A DNA stretch of 37,158 bases from Muribaculaceae bacterium (GTDB lineage Bacteria; Bacteroidota; Bacteroidia; Bacteroidales; Muribaculaceae), in NCBI GenBank assembly GCA_009775355.1, contig VSPN01000027.1:1-37158 (forward strand). Reading direction: 5' to 3'. Below are positions 15,216 through 23,904 of this stretch, one piece after another. The notes beneath the pieces are model-generated. The model did not search any database and was not told where the DNA came from. It saw only the letters and a list, made by a program, of their open reading frames with translations. Each line of letters starts with the position of its first letter. Position 1 is the stretch's first letter. The translations under genes were made by a program, and so were the position numbers.

Positions 15216-16496
15216 TTACCATGCGAACATCGGATATTCATTCATCATCTCGTTGACCTCCTGTCTCACCTCTTTGATGACATTCTCGTCATCAGCGTTG
15301 CTGAGCACTCTGTCGATGAATCCCGCTATGGTCTCCATCAGCTCCTCTTTCGCCCCTCGGGTGGTTATGGCAGCCGTGCCGAAGCGCAGACCGCTGGTCA
15401 GGAACGGACTCCGGGTGTCGTAGGGCACCATGTTCTTGTTTGCCGTGATGTCGGCCTCTACAAGAACACGTTCTGCTTTCTTGCCGCTCATCTCGGGGAA
15501 CTTCGGTCTCAGATCGACGAGCATGCAGTGGTTGTCAGTGCCGTCTGATATGATCTTGTAGCCTCTGCTGATAAGAGTTTTTGCAAGAGCATCGGCATTT
15601 TTCTTAACCTGCACCGCATACTCTTTCCACTCGGGCTGGAGAGCCTCGCCGAATGCCACTGCCTTCGCCGCGATCACGTGCTCGAGCGGACCGCCCTGCA
15701 CGCCCGGGAATACCGCCGAGTCGAGGATTGCCGACATTTTCTTGATCTCCCCTTTGGGAGTTGTCTTTCCCCATGGATTGTCGAAATCCTTGCCCATCAG
15801 TATGAGACCGCCACGAGGACCGCGGAGAGTCTTGTGTGTGGTGGTGGTCACGATGTGGGCGTGCTTTACGGGGTTTTCAAGGAGTCCGGCTGCGATCAGA
15901 CCGGCAGGGTGCGCCATGTCTACCATGAATATCGCTCCGATCTCGTCGGCGATCTTGCGGATGCGTGCATAGTCCCATTCGCGGCTGTATGCGCTCGCTC
16001 CGGCGATAATGAGTTTCGGACGCTCTGTGCGTGCCTTCTCTTCAAGTTCCTCGTAGTTTACACGGCCGGTTTCTTTTTCGACCGTGTAGCTGACAGGTTG
16101 GAACATAAGTCCGGAGAAGTTCACAGGGCTTCCGTGGCTCAGGTGGCCGCCGTGGCTGAGATCCATTCCGAGGAATTTGTCGCCCGGCTGCAGGCACGCC
16201 ATGAACACGGCCATGTTGGCCTGCGCGCCGCTGTGCGGCTGCACATTCGCCCACTCTGCGCCGAACAGCTTTTTAGCGCGTTCGATGGCGAGGTTTTCTG
16301 CTTCGTCGACTACCTGGCATCCGCCGTAGTAGCGTTTAGCAGGATAACCCTCCGCATATTTGTTGGTGAGACATGAACCCATGGCACGCATGACCTCGTC
16401 GCTTACAAAGTTCTCGCTTGCGATAAGCTCGATTCCGCGACGCTGGCGGAGGTGCTCACGGTCGATGATCTCGAAAATCTCGTTGTCTCTTTTCAT
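15216..16496 (-). CDS. glyA: Serine hydroxymethyltransferase
   Basis: A PLP enzyme that interconverts serine and glycine with transfer of a one-carbon unit to tetrahydrofolate. It shows the GlyA N-terminus (IELIASENFVS, 22-32), TNKYAEGYPAKRYYGG (44-59), VDMAHPAGLIAAG (192-204) and the PLP lysine K222 in TTTTHKTLRGPRGG. The length (426 aa) is typical. It lies 103 nt downstream of nqrF on the same strand. That gap has no TAnnTTTG box on the minus strand but does hold the terminal-repeat relic, so glyA's own promoter is unclear. Cytoplasmic housekeeping enzyme. Confidence 0.96.
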   Translation of the reverse strand: MKRDNEIFEIIDREHLRQRRGIELIASENFVSDEVMRAMGSCLTNKYAEGYPAKRYYGGCQVVDEAENLAIERAKKLFGAEWANVQPHSGAQANMAVFMACLQPGDKFLGMDLSHGGHLSHGSPVNFSGLMFQPVSYTVEKETGRVNYEELEEKARTERPKLIIAGASAYSREWDYARIRKIADEIGAIFMVDMAHPAGLIAAGLLENPVKHAHIVTTTTHKTLRGPRGGLILMGKDFDNPWGKTTPKGEIKKMSAILDSAVFPGVQGGPLEHVIAAKAVAFGEALQPEWKEYAVQVKKNADALAKTLISRGYKIISDGTDNHCMLVDLRPKFPEMSGKKAERVLVEADITANKNMVPYDTRSPFLTSGLRFGTAAITTRGAKEELMETIAGFIDRVLSNADDENVIKEVRQEVNEMMNEYPMFAW

Positions 16497-16542
16497 GATG
16501 GTGTATTTTTAGATTTAAGTTTGTCTTGATTGATAACGCTAT

Positions 16543-16576
16543 GCCCCATTCCACAGAAATTGTCAGTGATGGGGTC
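16543..16576. repeat. Diverged solo copy of the terminal repeat of the 334-bp element
   Basis: This 34-nt stretch matches positions 11738-11771 (all but the first two bases of the left terminal repeat, plus the TC just inside it) at 26 of 34 bases without gaps, including CCCCAT, CCACA and GGGGTC. Only one end is present; there is no matching inverted partner nearby. It can fold by itself (CCCCAT with ATGGGG, then CAC with GTG), so it might serve as an nqrF terminator. It lies between the nqrF stop and the glyA start. Confidence 0.55.
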
Positions 16577-16599
16577 TTGGTTTGCCCTGTTCTCCTGAA

Positions 16600-17892
16600 T
16601 TATCCTCCGAAATTGTCGTAATGGATGCTTTCGGGTTCGACTCCGAGGTTATAGAGCATGTTGTTGACTGCGTTGCTCATCGGGCCGGGACCACACATGT
16701 AGTACTGTATGTCTTCCGGCGCCTCGTGGTCTTTAAGGTAAGTCTTGAACATCACGTCATGCACGAAACCTGCGGTGTATTTTACTCCTGCGGCGTCGGC
16801 GGCAGGATCCGGGCGGTCAAGCGCAAGATGGAAGTGGAAGTTGGGGAATTCCTTCTCCAGCTGCAGGAAGTCTTCGAGATAGAAAACCTCGTTGAGGGCA
16901 CGTGCTCCATAGAAGTAATGCATCACACGGTCGGTGGTGCGCAGAGTCTTTGTCATCCACATGATCTGCGCGCGCAGTGGAGCCATGCCGGCGCCGCCGC
17001 CAACCCAGATCATCTCTGCCTTGGAGTCGACGATAGGGTGGAAGTCGCCGTAAGGGCCGCTCATCATCACTTTGTCGCCCGGTTTGAGCGAGAAAATGTA
17101 GCTCGAAGCGATACCGGCAGGTACGTTCTGGAATCCAGTCTGAGGTTTCGGCTTGAACGGGGGAGTGGCTATGCGGACTGTGAGCATGAAGCGGTCGCCC
17201 TCTTCGGGATAGTTGGCCATAGAGTATGCCCTGACAGTGTCTTCTTCATTCTTTGCCTTGAGTGTGAACAGTCCGAATTTTTCCCATGCCGGAAGATACT
17301 CGTCGCCAATAAGGCTCTTGTCGATGTCCTTGTCGTAGTCCATCTCATATTTCGGAATTTTGATCTGGGCATAGCTTCCGGGTATGAAGTTCATATGTTC
17401 GCCGGCAGGAAGCTGCACGATGAATTCCTTGATGAATGTCGCAACGTTCTTGTTGGAGATCACCTCGCATTCCCATTCCTTCACATCAAGAGCCGCTGGA
17501 TCCACTTTGACCTCAAGATCGGATTTTACTTTCACCTGGCATCCGAGTCTCCAGTGGTCTTTGATCTGTTTGCGCGAGAAGTGTACGGCCTCTGTGGGGA
17601 GAATGTCGCCGCCTCCCGAAACTACCTGCAGCTTGCACTGTCCGCAACTGCCCTTGCCGCCGCATGCACTCGAAAGATGCACTCCGTTGTCGTTGAGCGT
17701 GGCAAGAAGTGATTTCCCGGCAGGGGAGTGAAGCCGCTTCGACCCTTCGTTGATCGAGATCGCCACCTCGCCGCTGTTTACAAGCCATGACTTGGCGAGC
17801 AGCAGGATGATTGTCAGCACAAGCACTATAACAAGGAAAATGAGCGACGCAGCCACCACATTGTTCCATAATATTTCATTGAGTATAGACAT
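16600..17892 (-). CDS. nqrF: Na+-translocating NADH:quinone reductase subunit F
   Basis: The NADH-oxidising entry subunit of Na+-NQR. A single N-terminal helix (about 12-34) anchors a 2Fe-2S ferredoxin domain with C77, C83, C86 (ACGGKGSCGQC) and C118 (GCQ). A ferredoxin-reductase module follows, with RAYSMANYP for FAD binding, GPYGDFH and VGGGAGMAPLR for NADH binding, and the closing MCGPGPM and DNFGG. At 430 aa it is full length, and all cluster ligands are present. It is the last gene of nqrABCDEF, 21 nt after nqrE. Confidence 0.96.
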   Translation of the reverse strand: MSILNEILWNNVVAASLIFLVIVLVLTIILLLAKSWLVNSGEVAISINEGSKRLHSPAGKSLLATLNDNGVHLSSACGGKGSCGQCKLQVVSGGGDILPTEAVHFSRKQIKDHWRLGCQVKVKSDLEVKVDPAALDVKEWECEVISNKNVATFIKEFIVQLPAGEHMNFIPGSYAQIKIPKYEMDYDKDIDKSLIGDEYLPAWEKFGLFTLKAKNEEDTVRAYSMANYPEEGDRFMLTVRIATPPFKPKPQTGFQNVPAGIASSYIFSLKPGDKVMMSGPYGDFHPIVDSKAEMIWVGGGAGMAPLRAQIMWMTKTLRTTDRVMHYFYGARALNEVFYLEDFLQLEKEFPNFHFHLALDRPDPAADAAGVKYTAGFVHDVMFKTYLKDHEAPEDIQYYMCGPGPMSNAVNNMLYNLGVEPESIHYDNFGG

Positions 17893-17913
17893 ATCCGTGT
17901 TTCTTTGTGGTGG

Positions 17914-18528
17914 TTAGAGTTTAATGCCGAGGAAGCTCATGAAAGCAATACCCATGAGGCCGGTGATGATGAATGTTATGCCGATGCCTCTGAGCGGAGC
18001 CGGAACGGCCTTGACATCAAGTCGTTCGCGTATAGCGGCAAGACATGTTATTGCGAGAAGCCAGCCGATTCCGGAGCCTACGCCATATACTGTGGCTGTC
18101 CACGCGTCGGCAAACTCGCGCTGCTGCATGAAGAGCACCGCGCCGAGTATCGCGCAGTTCACGGCGATCAGCGGCAGGAAGATTCCAAGAGAATTGTAGA
18201 GACCCGGGCTGTATTTCTCGATCACCATCTCAAGTATCTGGACAAGCGCGGCGATCACGGCGATAAACATTATGAGCCCGAGAAACGAGAGGTCGGTTCC
18301 GGCATATTCTTCGCCGAGCCAGCTCAATGCTCCCGGCACGAGGATATATTCGTTGATGCACCAGCAGACGGGAAGTGCTATCATGAGCACGAATGTGACA
18401 GCAACTCCGAGACCGAACGCCGTCTTCACATTCTTGGAGACCGCAAGAAATGAACACATGCCTAAGAAGTAGGCGAAGATCATGTTGTCGATAAAGATCG
18501 ACCTGATAAACAGATTTAGATTCTCCAT
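17914..18528 (-). CDS. nqrE: Na+-translocating NADH:quinone reductase subunit E
   Basis: A 204-residue integral membrane subunit related to NqrD and RnfA, with six expected helices. Signatures include RSIFIDNMIFAYFLGMCSFLAVSKNVKTA near the N-terminus and NCAILGAVLFMQQREF in the middle; NqrE and NqrD together hold a membrane Fe centre through conserved cysteines such as those in GMCSF and NCAIL. It overlaps the nqrD stop by 1 nt, so translation is coupled. Confidence 0.95.
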   Translation of the reverse strand: MENLNLFIRSIFIDNMIFAYFLGMCSFLAVSKNVKTAFGLGVAVTFVLMIALPVCWCINEYILVPGALSWLGEEYAGTDLSFLGLIMFIAVIAALVQILEMVIEKYSPGLYNSLGIFLPLIAVNCAILGAVLFMQQREFADAWTATVYGVGSGIGWLLAITCLAAIRERLDVKAVPAPLRGIGITFIITGLMGIAFMSFLGIKL

Positions 18529-19148
18529 TATTCCTGAAGGTCTTTATTGAATGAGCGGTGTGCCCAGATGATACATGCTGTCACTATCAGTGCCATGGGA
18601 GGCAAAATCATCATGCCGTTGTTCTGGTATCCGGCGTCATACCACCACTGCGGGAAAACCTGACAGCCGAAAAGCGTGCCGCTTCCGAAAAGTTCGCGGA
18701 AGAATGAAACGATGACGAGTATGATGCCGTATCCGATTCCGTTGCCGATACCGTCGAGGAACGCCGGCCACGGGCGGTTGTTGAGTGCGAACGCCTCAAG
18801 GCGTCCCATTATGATACAGTTTGTGATTATGAGGCCGATAAATACTGAAAGAGCTTTTGAGATCTCATAATTCCATGCCTTCAGAACCTGGTCGACCACT
18901 ACTACAAGCGCGGCCACGACCACAAGCTGGACGATTATGCGGATTGACGATGGTATGGTGTTTCTCATAAGCGATATGATGACATTGGCGAGCGCGAGAA
19001 CGGCAGTCACCGATATTGTCATCACGAGAGCCGGCTCTATCTTGGCTGTCACAGCGAGAGCCGAGCAGATGCCGAGCACCTGTACAATCACCGGATTGTC
19101 TTTCGACAATGGATTGAACAATGGCAGAAATGTCTTCTTTAGATTCAT
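18528..19148 (-). CDS. nqrD: Na+-translocating NADH:quinone reductase subunit D
   Basis: A 206-residue membrane subunit paired with NqrE in opposite topology. It shows LGICSALAVTAKIEPALVM (26-44), LSVFIGLIITNCIIMGRLEAFA and DGIGNGIGYGIILVIVSFFRELFGSG, all typical of NqrD. The cysteines in GICSA and TNCII correspond to the Fe-binding pair. It starts 33 nt after nqrC. Length and order are normal. Confidence 0.95.
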   Translation of the reverse strand: MNLKKTFLPLFNPLSKDNPVIVQVLGICSALAVTAKIEPALVMTISVTAVLALANVIISLMRNTIPSSIRIIVQLVVVAALVVVVDQVLKAWNYEISKALSVFIGLIITNCIIMGRLEAFALNNRPWPAFLDGIGNGIGYGIILVIVSFFRELFGSGTLFGCQVFPQWWYDAGYQNNGMMILPPMALIVTACIIWAHRSFNKDLQE

Positions 19149-19181
19149 TCCCTTATCTTGTTATTGAATTGACGATTGAAA

Positions 19182-19895
19182 TTAGTGTTTGTATCTCAAG
19201 AAGTTGAAGAATGCCTCGTAGGGTTCGAGCGAGTTCTGGAGCATTTTCTGCACACCCTGGCTCGTGATGGTGCCGCCGCTGATGGCATGCACGTATGCCC
19301 CTTCGGTAGGTTCCTGCCCGTTTTTGACAACTTTTACCGACTGGAACTGTCCGTCAGGGCTGAAAAGATTCTTCCCTTCGAACTGCGAGCTGAAAGCCGG
19401 TTTCTCGATTTCGGCGCCAAGTCCGGGTGTCTCTCCTTGATGCGCGAAGTAAGCTCCATAGATGGTGTCACCGTAGCTGTCCATGGCGACATATCCCCAG
19501 ATCGGCCCCCAGAGTCCGGCGCCGTAGACAGGGACGATATATTTGGTTCCGGCTTCTGTGTTGCATACGAATACGGGCAGTTGACGCTCATCGGCCGGTT
19601 TTTTTACTTCAAGCGCGACGTTGATGTCAAAGGGATCTGCTGAAGCGTCAGTCCTTTCTCCAGCTGAATTGACGATGAACGAGTCTGTTATGTGCGATGC
19701 ATAAACTTCCGACACGCTTTCTCCCGACGCCGGGGTTATCAGTGCGGCGGCGAGTATCTGTCGTTTTGTGTCATCTGCGATATTCTCGAGTTGTTTCGGG
19801 CGGAGAGCCTGATATACTATGGAAAGCACGACGCCGACAACTGCCACAAGAATGATGGAGTATATGATCGTGTAGGTATTGCTCTGTCTGTTCAT
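19182..19895 (-). CDS. nqrC: Na+-translocating NADH:quinone reductase subunit C
   Basis: A subunit with one N-terminal helix (about 8-29) and a periplasmic FMN domain. FMN should attach covalently to T209 in SGGTITSQGVQ, matching the S-G-x-T-[ST] attachment motif. Other family segments are VPVYGAGLWGPIWGYVAM (121-138) and GETPGLGAEI (154-163). At 237 aa it is on the short side but complete. It lies 12 nt after nqrB. Flavin attachment requires an ApbE-type transferase that is not encoded in this window. Confidence 0.94.
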   Translation of the reverse strand: MNRQSNTYTIIYSIILVAVVGVVLSIVYQALRPKQLENIADDTKRQILAAALITPASGESVSEVYASHITDSFIVNSAGERTDASADPFDINVALEVKKPADERQLPVFVCNTEAGTKYIVPVYGAGLWGPIWGYVAMDSYGDTIYGAYFAHQGETPGLGAEIEKPAFSSQFEGKNLFSPDGQFQSVKVVKNGQEPTEGAYVHAISGGTITSQGVQKMLQNSLEPYEAFFNFLRYKH

Positions 19896-19907
19896 ATCCT
19901 TGTGTCG

Positions 19908-21101
19908 TTATTGGTTCTTGACTGTTATCCTGCGCATGCGTCGGCGTATGTTCATGTTCACCACGCAGTAGTCGATCAGCGGAGCGAAACAGTTCATGAG
20001 AAGCACCGAGAGCATGGCTCCTTCGGGGTATCCTGTGTTGTATATGCGGATGATGATCGCAGTCATGCCTATCAGAAATCCGTAGATGTATTTTCCCGGG
20101 TTGGTGCGGCAAGCTGTGACGGGGTCAGTGGCCATGAAGACAATGGCAAAAAGGAATCCGCCGAGGCTGAGCTGCGTGAGTGGTGCGAGGTACGACACCG
20201 GGTAGAGAGGAGAGGCCCAGTTGTGCGCCACAGCAGCCATGCAGAACCCTCCCGCAAGCGCCGACAGGATTATGCGCCAGTTGGCAATGCCTGTAAGCAG
20301 AAGGATGGCCGCGCCTATGAGAATGCAGAGTGTTGAGGTCTCGCCCCATGAACCGGGATAAAGGCCGAAGAAGATGTCGCTGCACGACAGAGGATTGCCG
20401 ATCACATCGGTTATTGTCACGGCACCCTCGGTAGAAGAGGCGAGCTGTCCCAGCGGTGTGGCCCCGGAATATGAGTCAACGGCCGGAGTGCCTCCTAGCT
20501 TCACGAACACGTTGTCACCGCTCATTTTAGAGGGATAGCTGAAGAACAGGAACGCTCTGGTCACAAGCGCAACGTTCAGGAAGTTATGTCCTGTTCCGCC
20601 AAATACCTCTTTGGCGAAGATGACTGCAAACGCCACTGCGATCGCGAGCATCCAGCACGGGGTGTCGACCGGGCAGATCATCGGAATCAGAATGCCCGAC
20701 ACAAGAAAGCCCTCCTGGATCTCGTGGCCGCGCATCTGGGCGACGATGAACTCTATGCCGAGTCCGACGATGTAAGCCGTCAGTATCTGCGGAAGAACCG
20801 CGAAGAAACCGTAGAAGAAGAGAGTGAAGAACTCTCTGTCGGGGTTGCCTGTGGCCATGAAGTGCTGCAGACCTATGTTCCACATGCCGAAAAGGCAGCA
20901 TGGCAGAAGCGCGATCACCACTGTGATCATCGTTCTTTTGGAATCGTTGCCGTCGTGTATGTGCACGCCCGATCGTGATGTCTCGTTGGGCGTGAACAGG
21001 AACGTATAGAAGCCGTCGAACACGGAGTGGAGCTTGTTAAGCTTGCCCCCTTTCTCGAAATGCGGCTTGATCTTGTCGATATTTCTTTTTAATCCTTTCA
21101 C
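19908..21101 (-). CDS. nqrB: Na+-translocating NADH:quinone reductase subunit B
   Basis: The main ion-translocating membrane subunit, 397 aa with about ten helices. The covalent FMN site is T215 in YSGATPLGQL. Family segments include RDKI-like N-terminal LNKLHSVFDGFYTFLFTPNETS, GHEIQEGFLVSGILIPMICP (125-144) and FGGTGHNFLNVALVTRAFLFFSYPS. It begins 26 nt after nqrA. Nothing looks missing. Confidence 0.95.
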   Translation of the reverse strand: MKGLKRNIDKIKPHFEKGGKLNKLHSVFDGFYTFLFTPNETSRSGVHIHDGNDSKRTMITVVIALLPCCLFGMWNIGLQHFMATGNPDREFFTLFFYGFFAVLPQILTAYIVGLGIEFIVAQMRGHEIQEGFLVSGILIPMICPVDTPCWMLAIAVAFAVIFAKEVFGGTGHNFLNVALVTRAFLFFSYPSKMSGDNVFVKLGGTPAVDSYSGATPLGQLASSTEGAVTITDVIGNPLSCSDIFFGLYPGSWGETSTLCILIGAAILLLTGIANWRIILSALAGGFCMAAVAHNWASPLYPVSYLAPLTQLSLGGFLFAIVFMATDPVTACRTNPGKYIYGFLIGMTAIIIRIYNTGYPEGAMLSVLLMNCFAPLIDYCVVNMNIRRRMRRITVKNQ

Positions 21102-21127
21102 TGCTTGTCAGGTGTTTTTCGGTTATG

Positions 21128-22462
21128 CTAAAGCGTTTCTTTGCGAAGATAGTCAAGTCCCTCTCTGACAAGTTTCTGCAACTCGATCTTAGAGGTGTCT
21201 ACAAATTCCGGAAGAGCGAAGTCCTCTGGAGCCACCTCATAGATGCCGAGCTGCTCCATCCTCTCTATGTCTTTCGCCATAATGGCTTTGATGAGGTATT
21301 CCGGATAAATGTCCATCGGGAACACCTTGTCGTATTCTCCGCTCATTATCATGGCGCGGTGGCCACCCTTGATTCTTGCGTCGAAATGGAAAGGCTTTGA
21401 GAGTCCGCGAAGGAAGGCCGGGAACGATCGGCTCACACTGTACTTCCGCGGGTCGAGCGATGCCCAGCCCATGAACTCGTCTGTCTGGTCTCCTTCGTCG
21501 ATGGCTGTTATCTGACGGTAGGGATAGCGCAGGAATCCTGCCTTCCAGTCCACGCGGTCACCGGTGAGCACGTTTCCGGAGATCACTCTCACCTTGCCGT
21601 TGCTGTGATCGAGCTGATTGTCGAGCAGAGTGCCGAGCGAAGCCCCTATTGTAGTTTCCACCACATGCGGCTCTTTCATGTCTTCACCTGTAAGTGCCAC
21701 GTCTGTATTGTAGTCAGCTATGCCCGAAGCCATGAGTTTTCCGATTCTGGCAGCGGTCACGGCATCAAGTGTCCACACAGTCTCGCCTTTGTTGACGGGG
21801 GAGATTGCCGCGATCTGGGTGCCTGCATTACCGGCAGGGTGCGGGCCGGAAAATTCATATACTTCCGCATATCTGCTTTCGATGCCTGAGCCTGCACGGA
21901 CCGAGAGGTAGACTTTGCCGTCTGTAAGTTCGCCAAGAACCTTAAGCCCCTCTTCCAGATCCGACATCATGTCGGCCTTTGTCATTTCGGCGGCAAGCGG
22001 AGCCGAATCGAAAGCCGTCACAAAAATGTCGCGGGGTGTGACTCCGATAAACGGGACAATATCGAAAGGTCTCTGCCTGATCATCGCGAACAGACCGCTG
22101 TTCATAAGCTTTGTGAGAATACCCTCCTTGTCTGTGGGCGAGCCGAAGTCGTTTTGAGTCTGCTCCCCTTCCTTTTTGACTGACACGTATTCGATCTTGC
22201 GGCGTTCTCCGCGATGTATTTCCGAAACTGTGCCTGCAACGGGAGATGTGAGACAAAGACGCGCGTCTTCTTTGGCGAAAAGAAGTGCGTCGCCGCATTT
22301 CACAGAGTCTCCGGCTTTTACAGCAGCCTTCCAGGTGTAGCCCGGAAAATCGTCCGGAACGATACCGAAAAGAACGGTGCTGCTGTCAACGGTTGTCTTT
22401 CCGTCGGCCGCACCCTTCAGAGGGATATCGAGTCCCTTTTTTATCTTGATAATATTACTCAT
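21128..22462 (-). CDS. nqrA: Na+-translocating NADH:quinone reductase subunit A
   Basis: The soluble cytoplasmic subunit that heads the operon. It begins KIKKGLDIPLKG, the conserved biotinyl-like N-terminal module, followed by LTSPVAGTVSEIHRGERRKIEYV and the RnfC-like parts FIGVTPRDIFVTAFDS and GSGIESRYAEVYEFSGPHPAGNAGTQI. At 444 aa it is full length. A strong promoter lies about 26 nt upstream, so nqrABCDEF is transcribed as a unit in the canonical order. The Na+ gradient it makes would power respiration-linked transport. Confidence 0.95.
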   Translation of the reverse strand: MSNIIKIKKGLDIPLKGAADGKTTVDSSTVLFGIVPDDFPGYTWKAAVKAGDSVKCGDALLFAKEDARLCLTSPVAGTVSEIHRGERRKIEYVSVKKEGEQTQNDFGSPTDKEGILTKLMNSGLFAMIRQRPFDIVPFIGVTPRDIFVTAFDSAPLAAEMTKADMMSDLEEGLKVLGELTDGKVYLSVRAGSGIESRYAEVYEFSGPHPAGNAGTQIAAISPVNKGETVWTLDAVTAARIGKLMASGIADYNTDVALTGEDMKEPHVVETTIGASLGTLLDNQLDHSNGKVRVISGNVLTGDRVDWKAGFLRYPYRQITAIDEGDQTDEFMGWASLDPRKYSVSRSFPAFLRGLSKPFHFDARIKGGHRAMIMSGEYDKVFPMDIYPEYLIKAIMAKDIERMEQLGIYEVAPEDFALPEFVDTSKIELQKLVREGLDYLRKETL

Positions 22463-22487
22463 TACCTATCCGTTTGGGATTATTGTG

Positions 22488-22519
22488 CAAAAATAAATAA
22501 AATCGTTAACCTTTCCAAA
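22488..22519 (-). promoter_or_regulatory. Promoter of nqrABCDEF
   Basis: On the minus strand, TTTG (22519-22516), a 20-nt spacer and TATTTTTG (22495-22488) form a good Bacteroidetes promoter. The transcript would begin about 22481, about 20 nt before the nqrA ATG. Confidence 0.75.
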
Positions 22520-22611
22520 AGAATCATAAAAGAAAACATTCAAAATTACACGGTGTGTTTTTTCTGCTGTTTCGTTCGGGTTATCGGCGACCAGACCGGT
22601 AAGGAATATGT

Positions 22612-22652
22612 TATAAAAAGCCACGGCAGACATGTCGTTTTGTCTGCCGTGG
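22612..22652 (-). terminator. Terminator after the 281-residue secreted protein gene
   Basis: CCACGGCAGAC and GTCTGCCGTGG form an 11-bp perfect stem. On the minus strand it is followed by CTTTTTATA, a classic intrinsic terminator. It stands 70 nt after the gene's stop and insulates nqrA from upstream transcription. Confidence 0.9.
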
Positions 22653-22721
22653 TTGTTGGCTCAACTCGAATACGTGCTTGGGCGTTTTATGCCTGATCCC
22701 GCGATTCGTTTCGGAGGCGTG

Positions 22722-23567
22722 TCAACGGTTATTCAGCGCTTTGCGTCCGTTTTGTATATAGATTCCGGAATTTCCTTCTCTGAACTCGGAACCGTCAAGA
22801 TGATATTTCTTGTGGTTTCCCTTGTAAGGTGTGCTGTCCGTTAAGGTCGATCCAATGCCGGAGCTATCCGGTTTCGAGTATTTATAGACAAGTTCGCCGT
22901 TGTGATACACATTCATAAGCCTTGATCCCCCTGATTCAGGACTCTGGATATTGTCAAGAAGTCCAGTCTCGCTTCCTATGCCACGAATCCACTTTATCGG
23001 GTTCAGGACGGGTTCGGCAGATTTCCCATCTATGTATACGCCCAGTTTACAGGTTTTATATGTGCTGTTTTCCGATGTTTCTTCATTGGTGTTCATGTAT
23101 CTGACACTTGAGGGTGTGTTTTGCATGATTTCTCCGGAAAAAATCGGATCTATCTCTATTTCATCGCCTGGCTGCAGGGAGAAATCGTAAAGAAGATGCT
23201 CTCCGGCTGTCTCTCCTTCTTGTGTGAGTAAATAGACTCTTTCTCCATCGGTTCGAATATATTTGATCCATGCGTTATCGTAATTGTCCCGACTTGTAGA
23301 TGTCCAGACTTTCATGTAGGCAGTGCCACCTATTTCTTCTATTCCATCTATCCATGATTTGATGATGATAGTCTCAAATATGTCAGAGATTGATTCGGCA
23401 TCAGGATCGTGACCCTGCTTAAGAACCAGTGCTACCGATTCCCAGACTGTGCCGTCGCAGATGTATCCTGTTGTCTGTTCCGGAGCGTGCATCAAGCCGT
23501 TTTCTGACGCTTGAATGGGCATCATGCAGAATATGACTGCATAAATTGCGATTAAGAACTTTTTCAT
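22722..23567 (-). CDS. Secreted protein with a short type IX-like C-terminal tail, unknown function
   Basis: A 281-residue exported protein of unrecognised function. It begins with a signal peptide (MKKFLIAIYAVIFCMMPIQAS). The body is acidic and mixed polar, with no domain that I can name. The last about 35 residues (YHLDGSEFR then GIYIQNGRKALNNR) resemble the short C-terminal segments seen on Bacteroidales secreted proteins, in which a YDLxGRxV-like strand is followed by GIYIxNGxK. That suggests surface export, though this copy is degenerate. It has its own promoter about 120 nt upstream and its own terminator, so it is a single-gene unit. Local AT content is higher than in neighbours. Confidence 0.75.
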   Translation of the reverse strand: MKKFLIAIYAVIFCMMPIQASENGLMHAPEQTTGYICDGTVWESVALVLKQGHDPDAESISDIFETIIIKSWIDGIEEIGGTAYMKVWTSTSRDNYDNAWIKYIRTDGERVYLLTQEGETAGEHLLYDFSLQPGDEIEIDPIFSGEIMQNTPSSVRYMNTNEETSENSTYKTCKLGVYIDGKSAEPVLNPIKWIRGIGSETGLLDNIQSPESGGSRLMNVYHNGELVYKYSKPDSSGIGSTLTDSTPYKGNHKKYHLDGSEFREGNSGIYIQNGRKALNNR

Positions 23568-23691
23568 AGATGTGGTTTTGATATTTATTCATCGGCTTTC
23601 ACTCCAAAGTGTTATAGCTGCAATTGCGAAAATAAATCGAGCCGTGTTTAATGCATTCTTTTTCATATTTTAAAAGTTGTTTGTTGTTTTG

Positions 23692-23721
23692 CAAAAGTAG
23701 ATATTATTTTTATTATTGCAA
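23692..23721 (-). promoter_or_regulatory. Promoter of the secreted protein gene
   Basis: On the minus strand, TTG (23721-23719), 19 nt and TACTTTTG (23699-23692). Predicted start about 23686, giving a leader of about 118 nt before ATG 23567. The 337-bp gap 23568-23904 holds only this promoter, that leader and the terminator at 23812-23852. Confidence 0.75.
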
Positions 23722-23811
23722 GTCTATTGCTAAAATAAAATAAAACTATTTTAATTTTTTTTTAAAACTCTTTCATTGCTTTCAGGATGTAATGTTGCGG
23801 GAAATGCGTTT

Positions 23812-23852
23812 GATAATAAAAATACGGCAGATTCTTGACGAATCTGCCGTAT
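23812..23852 (-). terminator. Terminator after the TPR gene
   Basis: ATACGGCAGATTC and GAATCTGCCGTAT make a 13-bp perfect stem with a 5-nt loop, followed on the minus strand by TTTTTATTATC. It ends the unit that includes the TPR and PstS-like genes. Confidence 0.9.
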
Positions 23853-23904
23853 GGATGGTTCAATTGGGATCAGCTGCGATTCCCCATATGATTTGATAGC
23901 TTGA

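Noticed and set aside
15678..16376. 232-codon open frame opposite glyA
   Set aside because: glyA is intact and highly conserved; the antisense product has no domain.
16582..17712. 376-codon open frame on the plus strand opposite nqrF
   Set aside because: Every NqrF motif is on the minus strand. The plus-strand product is cysteine/histidine-rich with no family likeness.
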